Of a DNA stretch of 64,000 bases, positions 16,380-26,800 are shown piece by piece. The stretch is from Bhargavaea ginsengi. Its GTDB lineage: Bacteria > Bacillota > Bacilli > Bacillales_A > Planococcaceae. Under the pieces are notes generated by a model. The model worked only from the letters and a program-made list of their open reading frames with translations, made no database searches and was not told the DNA's origin. Numbering within the stretch: the stretch's first letter is position 1; each line of letters begins with the position of its first letter. The stretch spans positions 177,376 to 241,375 of the forward strand of contig NZ_FNZF01000001.1 of the NCBI RefSeq assembly GCF_900109165.1, read 5' to 3'. The translations under genes and the position numbers were made by a program.

Positions 16380-17332
16380 CCGGGAAGATATTCGTCCAGG
16401 ATTCTTTTTGCTTCCTGCTTGTCCAGCCCAATCTGTTTTTTCAGTTCATCTATCCCGCCGAACTTCCTTTCTTCACGGATCCGCCTGATCCAGCGAACGT
16501 GGACAAACTTTCCGTACAGGTCTCCATCAAAATCGAACAGATGGACTTCGACGGAAAGGAACGTCTCCTCAGGATCTTTAAAGGTCGGACGATAGCCTGC
16601 ATTCAGGACACCTTCATAAATGGTTCCGTCTGCCTCAAATGTGACAGCATAGACGCCAGGAGCAGGAAGACATGCACCCGGTACGGGATCTACGTTGGCC
16701 GTCGGAAAACCGATCAGCCTGCCGCGCTTGTCGCCTTCAATGACCGTCCCATCCGTCATCAGCGGGCGTCCCAGAAGTTCCGCAGCCCCGGCAACATCTC
16801 CCTCACTGAGCAGTGAACGGATGCGGGTTGAACTGATCTTTTCTTCTTCTTCGGTCACTTTCCCGATAACAGAAACGCCGTAATCCCCCCGGGACAGCTT
16901 TTCCAGGTCATCGGGCGTGCCCTTCCCGAACCGGCCAAATGTGAAATCGTATCCGCTTGTAATATGGCGGACGCCAAGACCCCGGATGTAGCACTCGATG
17001 AACTGTTCAGGAGCCATGGATGCGAATTCTTTTGTAAAACTGATGATAAAGACCGTATCCACGCCCATCTCATCGAGCAGTTGCATCTTCTGGTCATAAG
17101 GCGTGATATAAGTGACTTCTTCCCGGTTACCGAGCACGGCTGACGGATGCGGGTCGAACGTCATAACAGCCGGCCGGAGGCCCTTATCACGGGCGACCTC
17201 AAGGGCATGGCCGATCACTTCCTGGTGCCCGCGGTGGATGCCGTCAAAAAAACCTGCAGCCACCGAGTATTCCCGGCCTTCCGTGTCCGGAATCTCGGGA
17301 TATTCAATGCGATGGATGTTCACTTTGTTCAC
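16376..17332 (-). CDS. ribF: Bifunctional riboflavin kinase / FAD synthetase
   Basis: The 318-residue enzyme converts riboflavin to FMN and then FAD. The N-terminal adenylyltransferase domain has [11 protein letters not shown] (residues about 28-38) and the ISSTRIR motif; the C-terminal kinase domain has [11 protein letters not shown] and YRPTF. The order truB-ribF(ribC)-rpsO is conserved in Bacillales. Its start overlaps the truB stop by four bases (ATGA), indicating coupling. The product also acts in B. subtilis by drawing down riboflavin and supplying the FMN sensed by the rib operon riboswitch. Confidence 0.96.
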   Translation of the reverse strand: MNKVNIHRIEYPEIPDTEGREYSVAAGFFDGIHRGHQEVIGHALEVARDKGLRPAVMTFDPHPSAVLGNREEVTYITPYDQKMQLLDEMGVDTVFIISFTKEFASMAPEQFIECYIRGLGVRHITSGYDFTFGRFGKGTPDDLEKLSRGDYGVSVIGKVTEEEEKISSTRIRSLLSEGDVAGAAELLGRPLMTDGTVIEGDKRGRLIGFPTANVDPVPGACLPAPGVYAVTFEADGTIYEGVLNAGYRPTFKDPEETFLSVEVHLFDFDGDLYGKFVHVRWIRRIREERKFGGIDELKKQIGLDKQEAKRILDEYLPG

Positions 17333-18252
17333 CTCTTGTCTGCCGCCGACCCGAACATCTTCTCGGGTTTCATCAGCCCTTCTTTTTCAGGATGGCGGCG
17401 GTATACGGCCACTGCCCGGGTTCCGTCCATAAAGACGACACGGACTTGTGCAGTGAGCAGCGGATGAGCGGGCAGTACCTGCCCGTTAAGGATCTTCGGA
17501 AGAAGAGTGCTGTCTGCCGGAACTGAAGGAAAATCCGACAGGGCCGACTCAATCGGGAGCAAGGCATCTTCCAGATCACCGCATTCCTTCTTCTGTTTCA
17601 CTTCTTCCAGCGTCAGGCAGTCTTCAGCATTAAATGGTCCGGAAGCTGTCCGGACAAGCGAAGCCATATGAGCAGGATAGCCCAGCTTTTCCCCAATCTG
17701 CACGGAAAGTGTTCGGATATAGGTGCCTTTGCCGCAACGGATCCTAATGCGAAACTCCACTTCTTCACCTTCAAACACTTGTTCACCGGAAAGAAGTTCA
17801 ATTTCCTTGATGCGCACTGTACGTGACGGACGTTCAACAGAAATCCCCTGGCGGGCGTATTCATACAGGCGTTTGCCATTCACCTTCACCGCAGAATACA
17901 TTGGCGGGATTTGAATGATTTCACCGGTGAGGGAGCGGAGGACATCCACAATCTCCGAAGCTTCGAAGCGCTTCAGGCTCAGGTCCTCCTCGACGGTTGC
18001 GCCGGAGGCATCCTCGGTCTCCGTCGAGCGGCCGATGCTGATGACGGCCTCATAAGTCTTGCCCGAATCTGTCACATACTCGGCAGCCTTGGTTGCCCGG
18101 CCGAGGCAGATCGGGAGGACGCCCTCGACATCCGGATCAAGAGTACCCGTATGGCCGATGCGCTTCATCCCAAGGATTTTCCTTAGTCGGAAGACACAAT
18201 CGTGTGACGTCATGCCTTTTTCCTTCCAGAGCGGGAGGATCCCTTCATACAC
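17329..18252 (-). CDS. truB: tRNA pseudouridine-55 synthase
   Basis: TruB makes pseudouridine 55 in the T-loop of all elongator tRNAs. The catalytic aspartate lies in GHTGTLDPDVEGVLP, and the conserved YSAVKVNGKRLYEYARQG and CGKGTYIRTL motifs follow. I place the start at a GTG (18252; product begins VYEGILPLWKEKGMTS, read as Met) because AAAGGAGG stands eight bases before it, giving 307 residues, close to the B. subtilis enzyme. A longer reading starting further upstream crosses the rbfA terminator and is unlikely. ribF overlaps its end. Confidence 0.95.
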   Translation of the reverse strand: MYEGILPLWKEKGMTSHDCVFRLRKILGMKRIGHTGTLDPDVEGVLPICLGRATKAAEYVTDSGKTYEAVISIGRSTETEDASGATVEEDLSLKRFEASEIVDVLRSLTGEIIQIPPMYSAVKVNGKRLYEYARQGISVERPSRTVRIKEIELLSGEQVFEGEEVEFRIRIRCGKGTYIRTLSVQIGEKLGYPAHMASLVRTASGPFNAEDCLTLEEVKQKKECGDLEDALLPIESALSDFPSVPADSTLLPKILNGQVLPAHPLLTAQVRVVFMDGTRAVAVYRRHPEKEGLMKPEKMFGSAADKR

Positions 18253-18284
18253 GGCTTCCGCCTCCTTTCCTATGTAAGGAAAAC

Positions 18285-18314
18285 AAGCCTGCAAGCCATG
18301 ATGGCTGCAGGCTT
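18285..18314 (-). terminator. Intrinsic terminator after rbfA
   Basis: The stem pairs AAGCCTGCA-GCC with GGC-T-TGCAGGCTT, one bulge, and is followed on the minus strand by GTTTTCC. It closes the rimP-nusA-infB-rbfA operon four bases after the rbfA stop codon. Confidence 0.85.
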
Positions 18315-18318
18315 ATTC

Positions 18319-18672
18319 TCATTCTTCCGGCTTCGATTCGTTGACCTCCCGGAGAAGTGATTCGATCCGGTTGCCGTAGTCGACGGACTCATCGAATTCG
18401 AACAGGAGCTCCGGCGTCTTTCTCAGACGGATACGATTACCGATCTCAGAACGGATGAAGCCCTTGGCCTTTGTCAGACCTTTGAGCGTATCTTCCTTCT
18501 GGCGGTCGTCGCCAAGTACGGAAATGAATACCGTCGCCTGCTGAAGATCACCAGTTACTTCGACATCCGTCACCGTGACGAACCCGATTCTTGGATCCTT
18601 AAGTCTTCGGCTGATGATGTCGCCCATTTCTTTTTTCATCTGTTCCGCCACGCGGTTTGCCCTCATTGTCAT
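18319..18672 (-). CDS. rbfA: Ribosome-binding factor A
   Basis: The 117-residue KH-fold protein binds the immature 30S subunit and helps 16S rRNA 5' end processing and cold growth. The sequence [44 protein letters not shown] is diagnostic in its first half, and [10 protein letters not shown] ends the domain. The ATG at 18672 follows GAGGTG; the frame stays open upstream into ylxP, but that part is not conserved. It is the last gene of the nusA-infB operon. Confidence 0.95.
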   Translation of the reverse strand: MTMRANRVAEQMKKEMGDIISRRLKDPRIGFVTVTDVEVTGDLQQATVFISVLGDDRQKEDTLKGLTKAKGFIRSEIGNRIRLRKTPELLFEFDESVDYGNRIESLLREVNESKPEE

Positions 18673-18692
18673 CTGGAACACCTCGGCTTCCG

Positions 18693-18971
18693 CTATAAAT
18701 GATACTTCTTGCTGCTGGTCATCTCCCAGCCCGAATGGGACATCAGGAAGTTCAGCACCCGATCGATCTCGCGTTCGGCCGTCACTCCCGAAGAAGAAAC
18801 GGCCGCCATTGTGATTCCGGCACGCTGCCAAAGGTCCTGATGATCCGTCTCGGCGATGGAGATATTGTATTGTTGCCGGGTTCTTGTCAGCATGCGCTGC
18901 AAAATGGCCCGCTTTTCTTTAAGCGAATGTGTCTCATACAAGAAGAATTCACATTCCGCGGCAACAATCAT
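18693..18971 (-). CDS. ylxP: YlxP family protein (DUF503)
   Basis: This 92-residue protein belongs to the small DUF503/YlxP family that is almost always found between infB and rbfA in Firmicutes. It starts [28 protein letters not shown], the typical family N-terminus. Its biochemical role is not established; the ferredoxin-like fold and its place suggest a part in ribosome maturation or translation initiation. Its ATG overlaps the infB stop codon (ATGA). rbfA begins 20 bases after its end. Confidence 0.88.
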   Translation of the reverse strand: MIVAAECEFFLYETHSLKEKRAILQRMLTRTRQQYNISIAETDHQDLWQRAGITMAAVSSSGVTAEREIDRVLNFLMSHSGWEMTSSKKYHL

Positions 18972-21355
18972 TTCCGCTCGACTTCTTGCATGACAAACGC
19001 TTCAATGACATCGGCTTCTTGGATGTCGTTATAGTTTTTGATAGTCAGGCCACATTCATACCCGCGGGAGACTTCCTTGACGTCATCCTTGAAGCGCTTG
19101 AGTGTATCCAGTTCGCCTTCGAAGACGACGACCCCATCGCGGATCACGCGGACTCCGGAGTCACGTGTGATTTTGCCGTCAGTTACATAGCCGCCTGCGA
19201 TTGTGCCGACTTTGGAAACCTTGAACGTTTCACGCACTTCCACCTGGCCGATGATCTTCTCCTCGAACTCGGGATCCAGCATCCCTTTCATCGCGGATTC
19301 AATTTCTTCGATCACCTTGTAGATGATGCGGTGGAGGCGGACATCGACACCTTCTGCTTCGGCGGCACGCTTTGCGTTGACGTCAGGTCGGACGTTGAAT
19401 CCGATGACAATTGCGTTGGATGCCGCTGCCAGCGTGATATCGGATTCTGTGATTGCTCCGACACCGGTATGGATGATCTTGACGTTGACGCCTTCAACCT
19501 CAATCTTCATGAGGGATGCCGCAAGCGCTTCTACCGTACCCTGGACGTCCGCCTTGACGATCAGGTTGATATCTTTCATCTCGCCCTGCTTCATATGCTC
19601 AAAGAGGTTGTCGAGCGTGACGCGGTTCTTTTCGCCGCGCTGTTCCTGAAGGTCGTCCATCGCACGGGATTCACCGACCTGGCGTGCGCTTTTCTCGTCT
19701 GCGAAGACGACAAAACGGTCTCCTGCGAACGGAACATCGTTAAGGCCCGTAATTTCAACCGGTGCCGATGGAAGTGCTTCTTTCACACGGCGGCCAATAT
19801 CGTTGACCATGGCACGCACTCGGCCAAACGTAGAACCGACTACGATCGGATCGCCGACTTTCAGCGTTCCTTCCTGTACAAGAAGGGTGGCTACAGCGCC
19901 GCGGCCTTTATCCAGCTGCGCCTCGATGACTGTTCCGCGCGCCATCTGGTTCGGATTAGCCTTCACTTCTTCCACTTCGGATACAAGAAGAACCATTTCA
20001 AGCAGCGTGTCAATGCCTTCACCTTTGAGCGCGGACACAGGAACAAAGATCGTGTCGCCGCCCCAGTCTTCCGGAACGAGGCCGTGTTCGGTCAGTTCCT
20101 GGATGACACGGTCGGGATTGGCTGTCGGTTTATCGATTTTGTTGACTGCCACGATGATTGGCACTTCTGCAGCCTTGGCGTGGTTGATCGCTTCGACTGT
20201 TTGCGGCATGACACCGTCATCCGCCGCTACAACGAGAATGGTAAGGTCAGTCACTTTCGCACCGCGGGCACGCATAGTCGTGAATGCGGCGTGGCCCGGC
20301 GTATCAAGGAATGTAATCTTCTTGCCATTCGCTTCGACCTGGTACGCGCCGATGTGCTGGGTAATGCCGCCTGCTTCACCCTCGGTCACTTTCGTGTTCC
20401 GGATGGAGTCCAAAAGCGTCGTTTTCCCGTGGTCGACGTGGCCCATGATCGTGACAACCGGAGGACGTTCTTCTTTGAGCTCTTCAGCGCCTTCTTCTTC
20501 GTCGAAGTAGGTCTCGAGGTCGGTACGGTCGATGCGGATTTCTTCTTCCACTTCCACGCCGTAGTCCGCACAGATCAGTTCGATTGCATCTTTATCCAGC
20601 TCTTGGTTGATCGTCGCCATAACGCCGAGCATAAAGAGCTTTTTAATGATTTCGGACGGTTCCCGGCCAAGCTTTTTCGCGAGTTCCGCTACACTCAGCG
20701 ACTCGTAGAAAGTGATTTTCTCCGGTAGCGGTTTCGGTGTGCGAGGAGCCTGCTGTTGGCTGTAGTTTCTCTTTTTCCCTTGGTGCGTTCCGCGGATCTT
20801 GCGGCCGCCGCCCCGGCGATTGCCGCCTTGGCCTCCCGGTCGGTTATTGCCTCCCGGACGGTTGCTGTTGCCCTGGCCTGTCGGACGGTTGCCGCCGCCC
20901 TGGCCTGCCGGGCGGTTGCCGCCGCCCTGGCCTGCCGGGCGGTTGCCGCCACCCTGGCCTGCCGGGCGGTTGCTGTTGCCCTGGCCTGACGGACGGTTGC
21001 CGCCGCCTTGGCCTGCCGGACGGTTGCCGCCGCCCTGGCCTGACGGGCGGTTGCCGCCGCCTTGGCCTGCCGGGCGGTTGCTGTTGCCTTGGCCTGCCGG
21101 ACGGTTATTGCTGCCCTGGCCTGCCGGGCGGTTATTGCCTTGTCCGCTCTGACGGTTGCCTTTGTTCTGGCCGCCTTGGCCTGCAGGGCGATTGCCGCCC
21201 TGGCCGAATTTCCTGTCCAGTTTGGCCGTTGTGTCGCTGTCAAGTACGGACATGTGGTTCTTGACATCCACCTTCAGTTTATCCAGTTCGTCAATAACCT
21301 CACGGCTCGACTTGTTTACCTTTTTCGCATATTCATGAACTCTAATTTTCGTCAT
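18968..21355 (-). CDS. infB: Translation initiation factor IF-2
   Basis: The 795-residue GTPase delivers fMet-tRNA to the 30S subunit and drives subunit joining. After a conserved N-terminal IF2N-like stretch (residues 1-50) comes a long low-complexity region of Gly/Asn/Arg/Pro/Gln repeats (51-186), a second IF2N domain (around 215-265), and the G domain with [17 protein letters not shown] and NKID. Domains II-IV follow to the end. The repeat region replaces the usual charged linker and is the gene's odd feature. infB overlaps ylxP and follows rplGA by four bases. Confidence 0.97.
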   Translation of the reverse strand: MTKIRVHEYAKKVNKSSREVIDELDKLKVDVKNHMSVLDSDTTAKLDRKFGQGGNRPAGQGGQNKGNRQSGQGNNRPAGQGSNNRPAGQGNSNRPAGQGGGNRPSGQGGGNRPAGQGGGNRPSGQGNSNRPAGQGGGNRPAGQGGGNRPAGQGGGNRPTGQGNSNRPGGNNRPGGQGGNRRGGGRKIRGTHQGKKRNYSQQQAPRTPKPLPEKITFYESLSVAELAKKLGREPSEIIKKLFMLGVMATINQELDKDAIELICADYGVEVEEEIRIDRTDLETYFDEEEGAEELKEERPPVVTIMGHVDHGKTTLLDSIRNTKVTEGEAGGITQHIGAYQVEANGKKITFLDTPGHAAFTTMRARGAKVTDLTILVVAADDGVMPQTVEAINHAKAAEVPIIVAVNKIDKPTANPDRVIQELTEHGLVPEDWGGDTIFVPVSALKGEGIDTLLEMVLLVSEVEEVKANPNQMARGTVIEAQLDKGRGAVATLLVQEGTLKVGDPIVVGSTFGRVRAMVNDIGRRVKEALPSAPVEITGLNDVPFAGDRFVVFADEKSARQVGESRAMDDLQEQRGEKNRVTLDNLFEHMKQGEMKDINLIVKADVQGTVEALAASLMKIEVEGVNVKIIHTGVGAITESDITLAAASNAIVIGFNVRPDVNAKRAAEAEGVDVRLHRIIYKVIEEIESAMKGMLDPEFEEKIIGQVEVRETFKVSKVGTIAGGYVTDGKITRDSGVRVIRDGVVVFEGELDTLKRFKDDVKEVSRGYECGLTIKNYNDIQEADVIEAFVMQEVERK
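20798..21205 (-). repeat. 27-bp tandem repeat inside infB encoding [GS]NRP[AST]GQG[GN]
   Basis: Within infB about eleven tandem units of nine residues follow the pattern G/S-NRP-A/S/T-GQG-G/N, with degenerate copies at both ends ([20 protein letters not shown]). The repeat adds a flexible basic linker of about 135 residues between the N-terminal domains of IF-2. The near-identical DNA units make copy number likely to vary between strains. Confidence 0.92.
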
Positions 21356-21359
21356 TCAG

Positions 21360-21677
21360 TCAGTCCTCCTCTGGTTCCTCAAGCAGGCTGGACAGCTTTG
21401 TGGCAAAGCCGCTGTCCATTATCGCCAGTGTGACGCGCGCCTCCTTCCCGATTGCATGGCCCAGTTCGTATCTCGTTCCGAACTCATGCACTGGAATCCC
21501 GTAATAGGCGCTTTTATCATTGATCTTGCTTCGGGTGTTGTCCGAGGCATCCGCTGACAGGATGACCAGCTTGGCCTTTCCCGAACGGATCGCATCGACG
21601 GCAAGATCTTCACCTGTCACTATTTTGCGCGCGCGCGCCGCCAGCCCCAATAGGCTGTAAATCTTTTTTTCATTCAT
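21360..21677 (-). CDS. rplGA: L7Ae-family K-turn-binding protein YlxQ
   Basis: This 105-residue protein is of the L7Ae/L30e fold (SLLGLAARARKIVTGEDLAVDAIRSGKAKLVILSADASDNTRSK is typical in its motifs) and should bind kink-turn RNA; B. subtilis YlxQ binds K-turns, perhaps in RNase P RNA or ribosomal contexts. Its start overlaps the end of rnpM by four bases and infB follows after four, so it is strictly co-expressed. The C-terminal tail is acidic (SLLEEPEED). Confidence 0.9.
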   Translation of the reverse strand: MNEKKIYSLLGLAARARKIVTGEDLAVDAIRSGKAKLVILSADASDNTRSKINDKSAYYGIPVHEFGTRYELGHAIGKEARVTLAIMDSGFATKLSSLLEEPEED

Positions 21678-21952
21678 AGCAATTTTTCTCTCAGGATAAG
21701 GCGGAGTACCTCATCATAAATTCCTTCAGGAACTTTGACGCCCAGCTGGCTGTCCAGCGAATGCCTCTTTTTAGCCATTTCTACGGCTTTTTCCGATTTG
21801 GAGATATAAGTTCCCCGTCCCGACTTCTTGCCTGTCGGATCAACGGAAACTTCGCCTTCCTTCGTGCGGACGACGCGGATCATCTCCTTTTTCGGGAACA
21901 TTTCGCCGGTCGCAGAGCATCTCCGGAGTGGGATTTTCTTGCCGTTCCCCAT
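21674..21952 (-). CDS. rnpM: YlxR/RnpM family RNA-binding protein
   Basis: The 92-residue product has the family's KKIPLRRCSATGE opening and the signature GRGTYIS (GRGAY in most members). YlxR has been described as a modulator of RNase P activity (RnpM). I chose the ATG at 21952 since AAAGGA then lies eight bases upstream and MGNGKKIPLRRC matches the family start; another ATG three codons earlier is possible. It lies between nusA and rplGA, as in all Bacillales. Confidence 0.9.
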   Translation of the reverse strand: MGNGKKIPLRRCSATGEMFPKKEMIRVVRTKEGEVSVDPTGKKSGRGTYISKSEKAVEMAKKRHSLDSQLGVKVPEGIYDEVLRLILREKLL

Positions 21953-21972
21953 TGCTCCCATCCTTTCAAAGA

Positions 21973-23181
21973 TCAGTCTTCTTCAGTTTCGCCATCATCA
22001 GCCTGCACGTCTTCATACAGGTCGATGTCTGCCACGTCCTGGCCGGATTCAGTGGCCGATTCCTCATTAGAGAAGTCGTCACCGGACCATTCTTCCTCTT
22101 GGTACTCCTCCGGTTCATCAACCACCGTACGCGGATAGATGCCGAGTTCGCGCGCATCCGCTTCGCTCTTGATGTCGATTTTCCAGCCGGTCAGCTTTGC
22201 TGCAAGCCGGGCATTCTGGCCTCGTTTGCCGATCGCGAGGGAAAGCTGATAATCAGGAACCACGACAGTCGTTGACTTTTCTTCTTCATTTACAAGCACG
22301 TCCAGCACTTTTGCAGGGCTGAGGGCATTTGCAACAAAGATTTCCGGATTATCGGACCATTCCACGATATCGATTTTCTCACCGGACAATTCGTCCACGA
22401 TTGTCTGGACGCGGTTGCCCCGCGCGCCGACGCAAGCGCCGACCGGATCGACATCTTCATCGTGCGCAGAAACGGAGATTTTGGAGCGATCTCCTGCTTC
22501 TCTTGCAATTGACTTGATTTCTACGATGCCATCATAGATTTCGGGAACCTCCATCTCGAACAGACGGCGGAGAAGACCAGGGTGCGTACGGGATACGAAA
22601 ACCTGCGGTCCCCGGGAAGCGCGTTCCACTTTCGTGATGTATACCTTGATGCGGTCATGCGGCCGGTAGGTTTCAGACGGAATCTGCTCATTCTGAGGCA
22701 GAACCGCTTCGACCTTGCCGAGGCTGACATAGATATTACGCGGGTCAAGCCTCTCAACGACGCCGTTTACGATGTCATCCTGCCGGTCGACATATTCGTC
22801 GAAGATCATACCGCGTTCTGCTTCGCGCACGCGTTGTGTGACAACCTGTTTCGCTGTCTGCGCTGCAATCCGCCCGAAGTTCCGAGGAGTCACTTCCTCT
22901 TCCAGCACGTCTCCGATCTCGTAGAGCGGGTTGACTTTGCGCGCCTCTTCAAGAGAAACCTGCAGGCGGTCATCCTCGATTTCTTCTACGACGTCTTTAC
23001 GCGAGAAGACCTTCATCGTGCCGGCATCCATATTCAGGTCCACACGGACATTCTGCGCTTGGTTAAAATTGCGGCGATATGCGGTGACCAGGGCGGTTTC
23101 AATCGCCTCTACCAGCACATCCCTCGATATGCCCTTTTGTTTTTCAAGGGCGGTGAGCGCCTCTAGAAGATCGCTGCTCAT
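21973..23181 (-). CDS. nusA: Transcription termination/antitermination factor NusA
   Basis: NusA binds RNA polymerase and nascent RNA to control pausing, termination and antitermination. The 402-residue protein has the N-terminal polymerase-binding domain (about 1-125), an S1 domain (135-200), and two KH domains including [23 protein letters not shown]. It is some 30 residues longer than B. subtilis NusA (371), the extra being an acidic C-terminal tail rich in Glu, Asp and Ser. It follows rimP by 24 bases. Confidence 0.96.
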   Translation of the reverse strand: MSSDLLEALTALEKQKGISRDVLVEAIETALVTAYRRNFNQAQNVRVDLNMDAGTMKVFSRKDVVEEIEDDRLQVSLEEARKVNPLYEIGDVLEEEVTPRNFGRIAAQTAKQVVTQRVREAERGMIFDEYVDRQDDIVNGVVERLDPRNIYVSLGKVEAVLPQNEQIPSETYRPHDRIKVYITKVERASRGPQVFVSRTHPGLLRRLFEMEVPEIYDGIVEIKSIAREAGDRSKISVSAHDEDVDPVGACVGARGNRVQTIVDELSGEKIDIVEWSDNPEIFVANALSPAKVLDVLVNEEEKSTTVVVPDYQLSLAIGKRGQNARLAAKLTGWKIDIKSEADARELGIYPRTVVDEPEEYQEEEWSGDDFSNEESATESGQDVADIDLYEDVQADDGETEED

Positions 23182-23205
23182 CTGTATTTCACTCCTATCC
23201 CGACG

Positions 23206-23682
23206 TTATGCCGAAAAGTCGATGGCCAAACGCGCAAACGCAATTTTGTCCTTCGGAATCAGCACTTTTACTTTACGTGTTTTCACTTTCATTTCAATTT
23301 CCGCTCCCTCTTCCCCGTAGGAAAGGAGGTAGCCTTCAAACTCTTTCCTGCCATCAAGAGGTTCGTATGTCCGGATGTGGACATACTGTCCCACAGCACG
23401 TTCCATATCCTGCTCTTTTTTAAGCGGGCGCTCCGCCCCTGGGGAGGATACCTCCAGGAAATAGTTTTGCGGAATAGGGTCCGTCTCATCAAGTCTGACA
23501 CTCAGCTGTTCACTTACAGCCGCACACTGCTCAATGTCAATGCCTCCTTCGGGTGTATCGATGAATACCCGCAGGAACCAGTCACGTCCCTCTTTAACAA
23601 ATTCGATGTCGACAAGTTCCAGATCCTGCTCTTCAAGGATCGGCGTTACCAACGTTTCGACTTCCTGTGTGATTTTGCTCAT
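23206..23682 (-). CDS. rimP: Ribosome maturation factor RimP
   Basis: The 158-residue protein assists 30S subunit maturation. The pattern [41 protein letters not shown] and [14 protein letters not shown] is diagnostic of the RimP/YlxS family. It heads the rimP-nusA-rnpM-rplGA-infB-ylxP-rbfA operon. The ATG follows AAGGAGG. The 130-base gap to polC contains a terminator-like hairpin (23728-23747) and a possible TATGAT -10 at 23785-23790 without a well-spaced -35, which may form an attenuated leader. Confidence 0.95.
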   Translation of the reverse strand: MSKITQEVETLVTPILEEQDLELVDIEFVKEGRDWFLRVFIDTPEGGIDIEQCAAVSEQLSVRLDETDPIPQNYFLEVSSPGAERPLKKEQDMERAVGQYVHIRTYEPLDGRKEFEGYLLSYGEEGAEIEMKVKTRKVKVLIPKDKIAFARLAIDFSA

Positions 23683-23727
23683 AAAGGACCTCCTTGTTTA
23701 CAGGGAATTTCCCCCGACAAACAGAAA

Positions 23728-23747
23728 AGAGCGGGGGATCCCACTCT
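23728..23747 (-). terminator. Terminator-like hairpin between polC and rimP
   Basis: In minus-strand RNA AGAGUGGG pairs with CCCGCUCU around a four-base loop, including a G-U pair, and TTTTCTG follows. On the plus strand the same position is a C-A mismatch, so the hairpin is stronger in the direction of transcription. It ends polC or attenuates read-through into the nusA operon. Confidence 0.65.
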
Positions 23748-23812
23748 TCTGTGCGCGACTATCCGAACTTGTTGAATCCAGTCTATCATAGCCGCACGGC
23801 TGTTGCAACAAA

Positions 23813-26800
23813 TCAGAATAGCGAGAGCTGGTTGGCTTCGGGCATGCCTTCGAGGCAGCCGAGCTCATCCAGATAGTCAATGATGGCACGTGAAACGCGG
23901 CCTCTTTGCTGGAGGTCTTCCTTTGAAAGGAATTCTCCCGCTTCCCGTGCCTCGGCTATGGCACGCGCGACGTTGTTCCCTAATCCCGGCACCGCGTTAA
24001 ACGGCGGGATCAGGGAATCTCCGTCTATGACAAACTCGGTTGCCTTGGACCGGTAAAGATCCACCTTTTCAAACTTATACCCGCGCTCGCACATTTCAAG
24101 CGCCAGTTCAAGTACGGTCAGCAAGCTCTTCTCTTTTGGAGATGCTTCCAGGCCCTTTGCTTCTATCTCGTCGATTCGGGCCCGTATGGTTGCAGAACCC
24201 TTGTTCATCGCGATCAGGTCAAAGTCGGAAGCGCGGACCGTGAAATATGCAGCGTAGTACAGAAGCGGCTTATGCACCTTGAACCAGGCGATGCGGACAG
24301 CCATCAGGACATATGCGGCGGCGTGTGCCTTCGGGAACATGTACTTGATCTTTTTGCAGGAGTCGATGTACCAGTCCGGCACTCCCTGCTTTTTCATCTC
24401 TGCCTCAAACTCCGGCGTAAGTCCACGGCCTTTCCGGACAAACTCCATGATCTTGAACGCGAGCGAAGGCTCAAGCCCCTTGTGCATCAGGTAGACCATG
24501 ATGTCATCCCGGCAGCCGATCACTTCTGACAGGACGCAGGTCTTATTGTGGATGAGTTCCTGCGCATTGCCGAGCCACACGTCTGTCCCGTGGGAAAGTC
24601 CGGAAATCTGAACGAGCTCAGAAAATGTGGATGGCTTCGTGTCCTCAAGCATCTGGCGGACGAAACGGGTGCCGAACTCGGGAATGCCAAGTGTGCCGGT
24701 TTTGCACCCGATCTGCTCTTCTGTGACCCCGAGTGATTCCGGGGTGCTGAAGATCTTCATGACTTCCGGATCATCGACCGGGATTTTTTTCGGATCCAGC
24801 CCGGACAAGTCCTGCAGCATCCGGATGACCGTCGGATCATCGTGACCGAGGATGTCCAGCTTCAGCAAATTGTCGTGGATCGAATGGAAGTCGAAGTGGG
24901 TGGTTTTCCAGGATGCATCCTGATCATCCGCCGGGAATTGGACCGGACTGAAGTCAAAGATATCCATTGTGTCCGGGACGACGATAATGCCGCCGGGGTG
25001 CTGGCCCGTATTCCGTTTGACGCCGCTGCACCCCTGTACCAGACGATCGATTTCCGCATTCCTTATCGTCAGGTCGTTGTCATTCATGTATCCGCGCACA
25101 TAGCCGTAGGCTGTCTTTTCCGCAACCGTCCCGATCGTCCCGGCACGGTATACATAGTCTTCACCAAACAGCTCTTTTGTATAATTGTGTGCCCGCGGCT
25201 GATATTCACCGCTAAAGTTCAAGTCAATATCCGGTACTTTGTCCCCCTTAAAGCCGAGGAATGTTTCAAACGGAATATCATGGCCGTCCTTTGTCATTGC
25301 TGTACCGCAATCCGAGCAACTCTTTTCGGGAAGGTCGAAGCCGGAGCCAATGGAGCCGTCCGTAATGAACTCAGACCTTTTACAGGACGGGCATACATAA
25401 TGCGGCGGCAGCGGATTCACTTCGGTGATCTCCATCATGGTTGCCACAAGCGAAGAGCCGACAGACCCCCGGGAGCCGACAAGGTAGCCGTCATCCAGTG
25501 ATTTTTTGACCAGCTTGTGGGAAATCAGGTAGATGACGCCGAACCCGTGTCCGATGATCGATTTAAGTTCCTTCTCCAGCCGTTCGGTGACGATTTCGGG
25601 CAATTCTTCACCATAGATGGAATGTGCCATCGTGTAGGTCAGATTACGGACTTCATCATCCGCCCCGTCGATCACAGGTGTATACAGCTCGTCCCTGATG
25701 ACCTGGACATCACCGATCAGATCCGCGATTTTCTGGGGATTGTCAATGACGATCTGCTCGGCTTTTTCTTCGCCGAGGAACTCGAACTCCTTCAGCATTT
25801 CATCCGTTGTCCGGAAGTGGACGTCCGGAAGGCTATGCCGGTTGAGCGGATTCGCTCCGCCCTGGGAACCGACGAGGATCTTCCGATAGGCTGCCTGGTG
25901 TTCGTCAATATAGTGGACATTGCCCGTTGCAACAACCGGAATCCCGGTTTTTTTGCCGAGCTTCATCATTTTTCGGATGATGTCCTCCAGATTCCACTCG
26001 TCCCTCACAAGCTCCAGTTCAATCAGGTGCTTGTATACCGGTTTTGGGTGGACCTCCAGATAATCATAGAATTTGGCAATCTGCTCAACTTCATCGAGCG
26101 GCTTCTGCATAAGCCCCTCAAACACTTCACCTTTGTCGCAGCCGGAGCCGATCAGCAGTCCTTCCCGATGCCTCTGGAGAACCGATCGCGGAATCCGCGG
26201 CACCCGGTAGAATGTCTCGGTATGCGAATACGAAACAAGTTTGAACAGGTTTTTCAGTCCGACTGCGTCTTTGACCAGGATCGTGCAGTGTGACGGCCTG
26301 GCCCGCTTGTATGATTCGCCGCCTCCAATATGGAGGTTGAATTCGTTATGGCGCTTGATGCCGTACTCCTGTACCGCTTCCTTAAGGAGATGGACAAGCA
26401 GATGCCCGGTGGCTTCACAGTCATAGATTGCCCGGTGGTGCTGGGTGAGGTCGATGCCGAACTTTTTACAGAGCGTGTTAAGCCTGTGGTTTTTAAGCTC
26501 CGGATGAAGCAGCCTGGCAAGCTCCAGTGTATCAATGACAGGGTGCTCGCGCTCCTCCACACCCGCGAGCTTGTAGGCTTCGTAGAGAAAGCCCATGTCA
26601 AATGTTGCATTGTGGGCGACAAGGATGCCGTCACCTGCAAATTCCCGGAACCGGCGGGCCACATCTTCGATGGCAGGAGCGCCTCTCACCATGTCATCGG
26701 TGATGCCTGTGAGCTCGATTGTCGTGGCGGACAATGGATGACCCGGGTCGGAGAAGCTTTCGAATGTATCGATGACCTCCCCGCCCTTCACCTTCACCGC

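Noticed and set aside
18929-20728. Long plus-strand open frame of about 600 codons opposite infB
   Set aside because: It is an antisense shadow of a GC-rich gene, rich in Cys, His and Phe, with no family resemblance and no ribosome binding site.
20780-21210. CRISPR array
   Set aside because: The regular repeats are coding, in frame, without spacers, and belong to infB.
20737-21264. Plus-strand Gly/Pro/Cys-rich repeat peptide opposite the infB repeat
   Set aside because: It mirrors the 27-bp repeat of infB and has no independent start signal.
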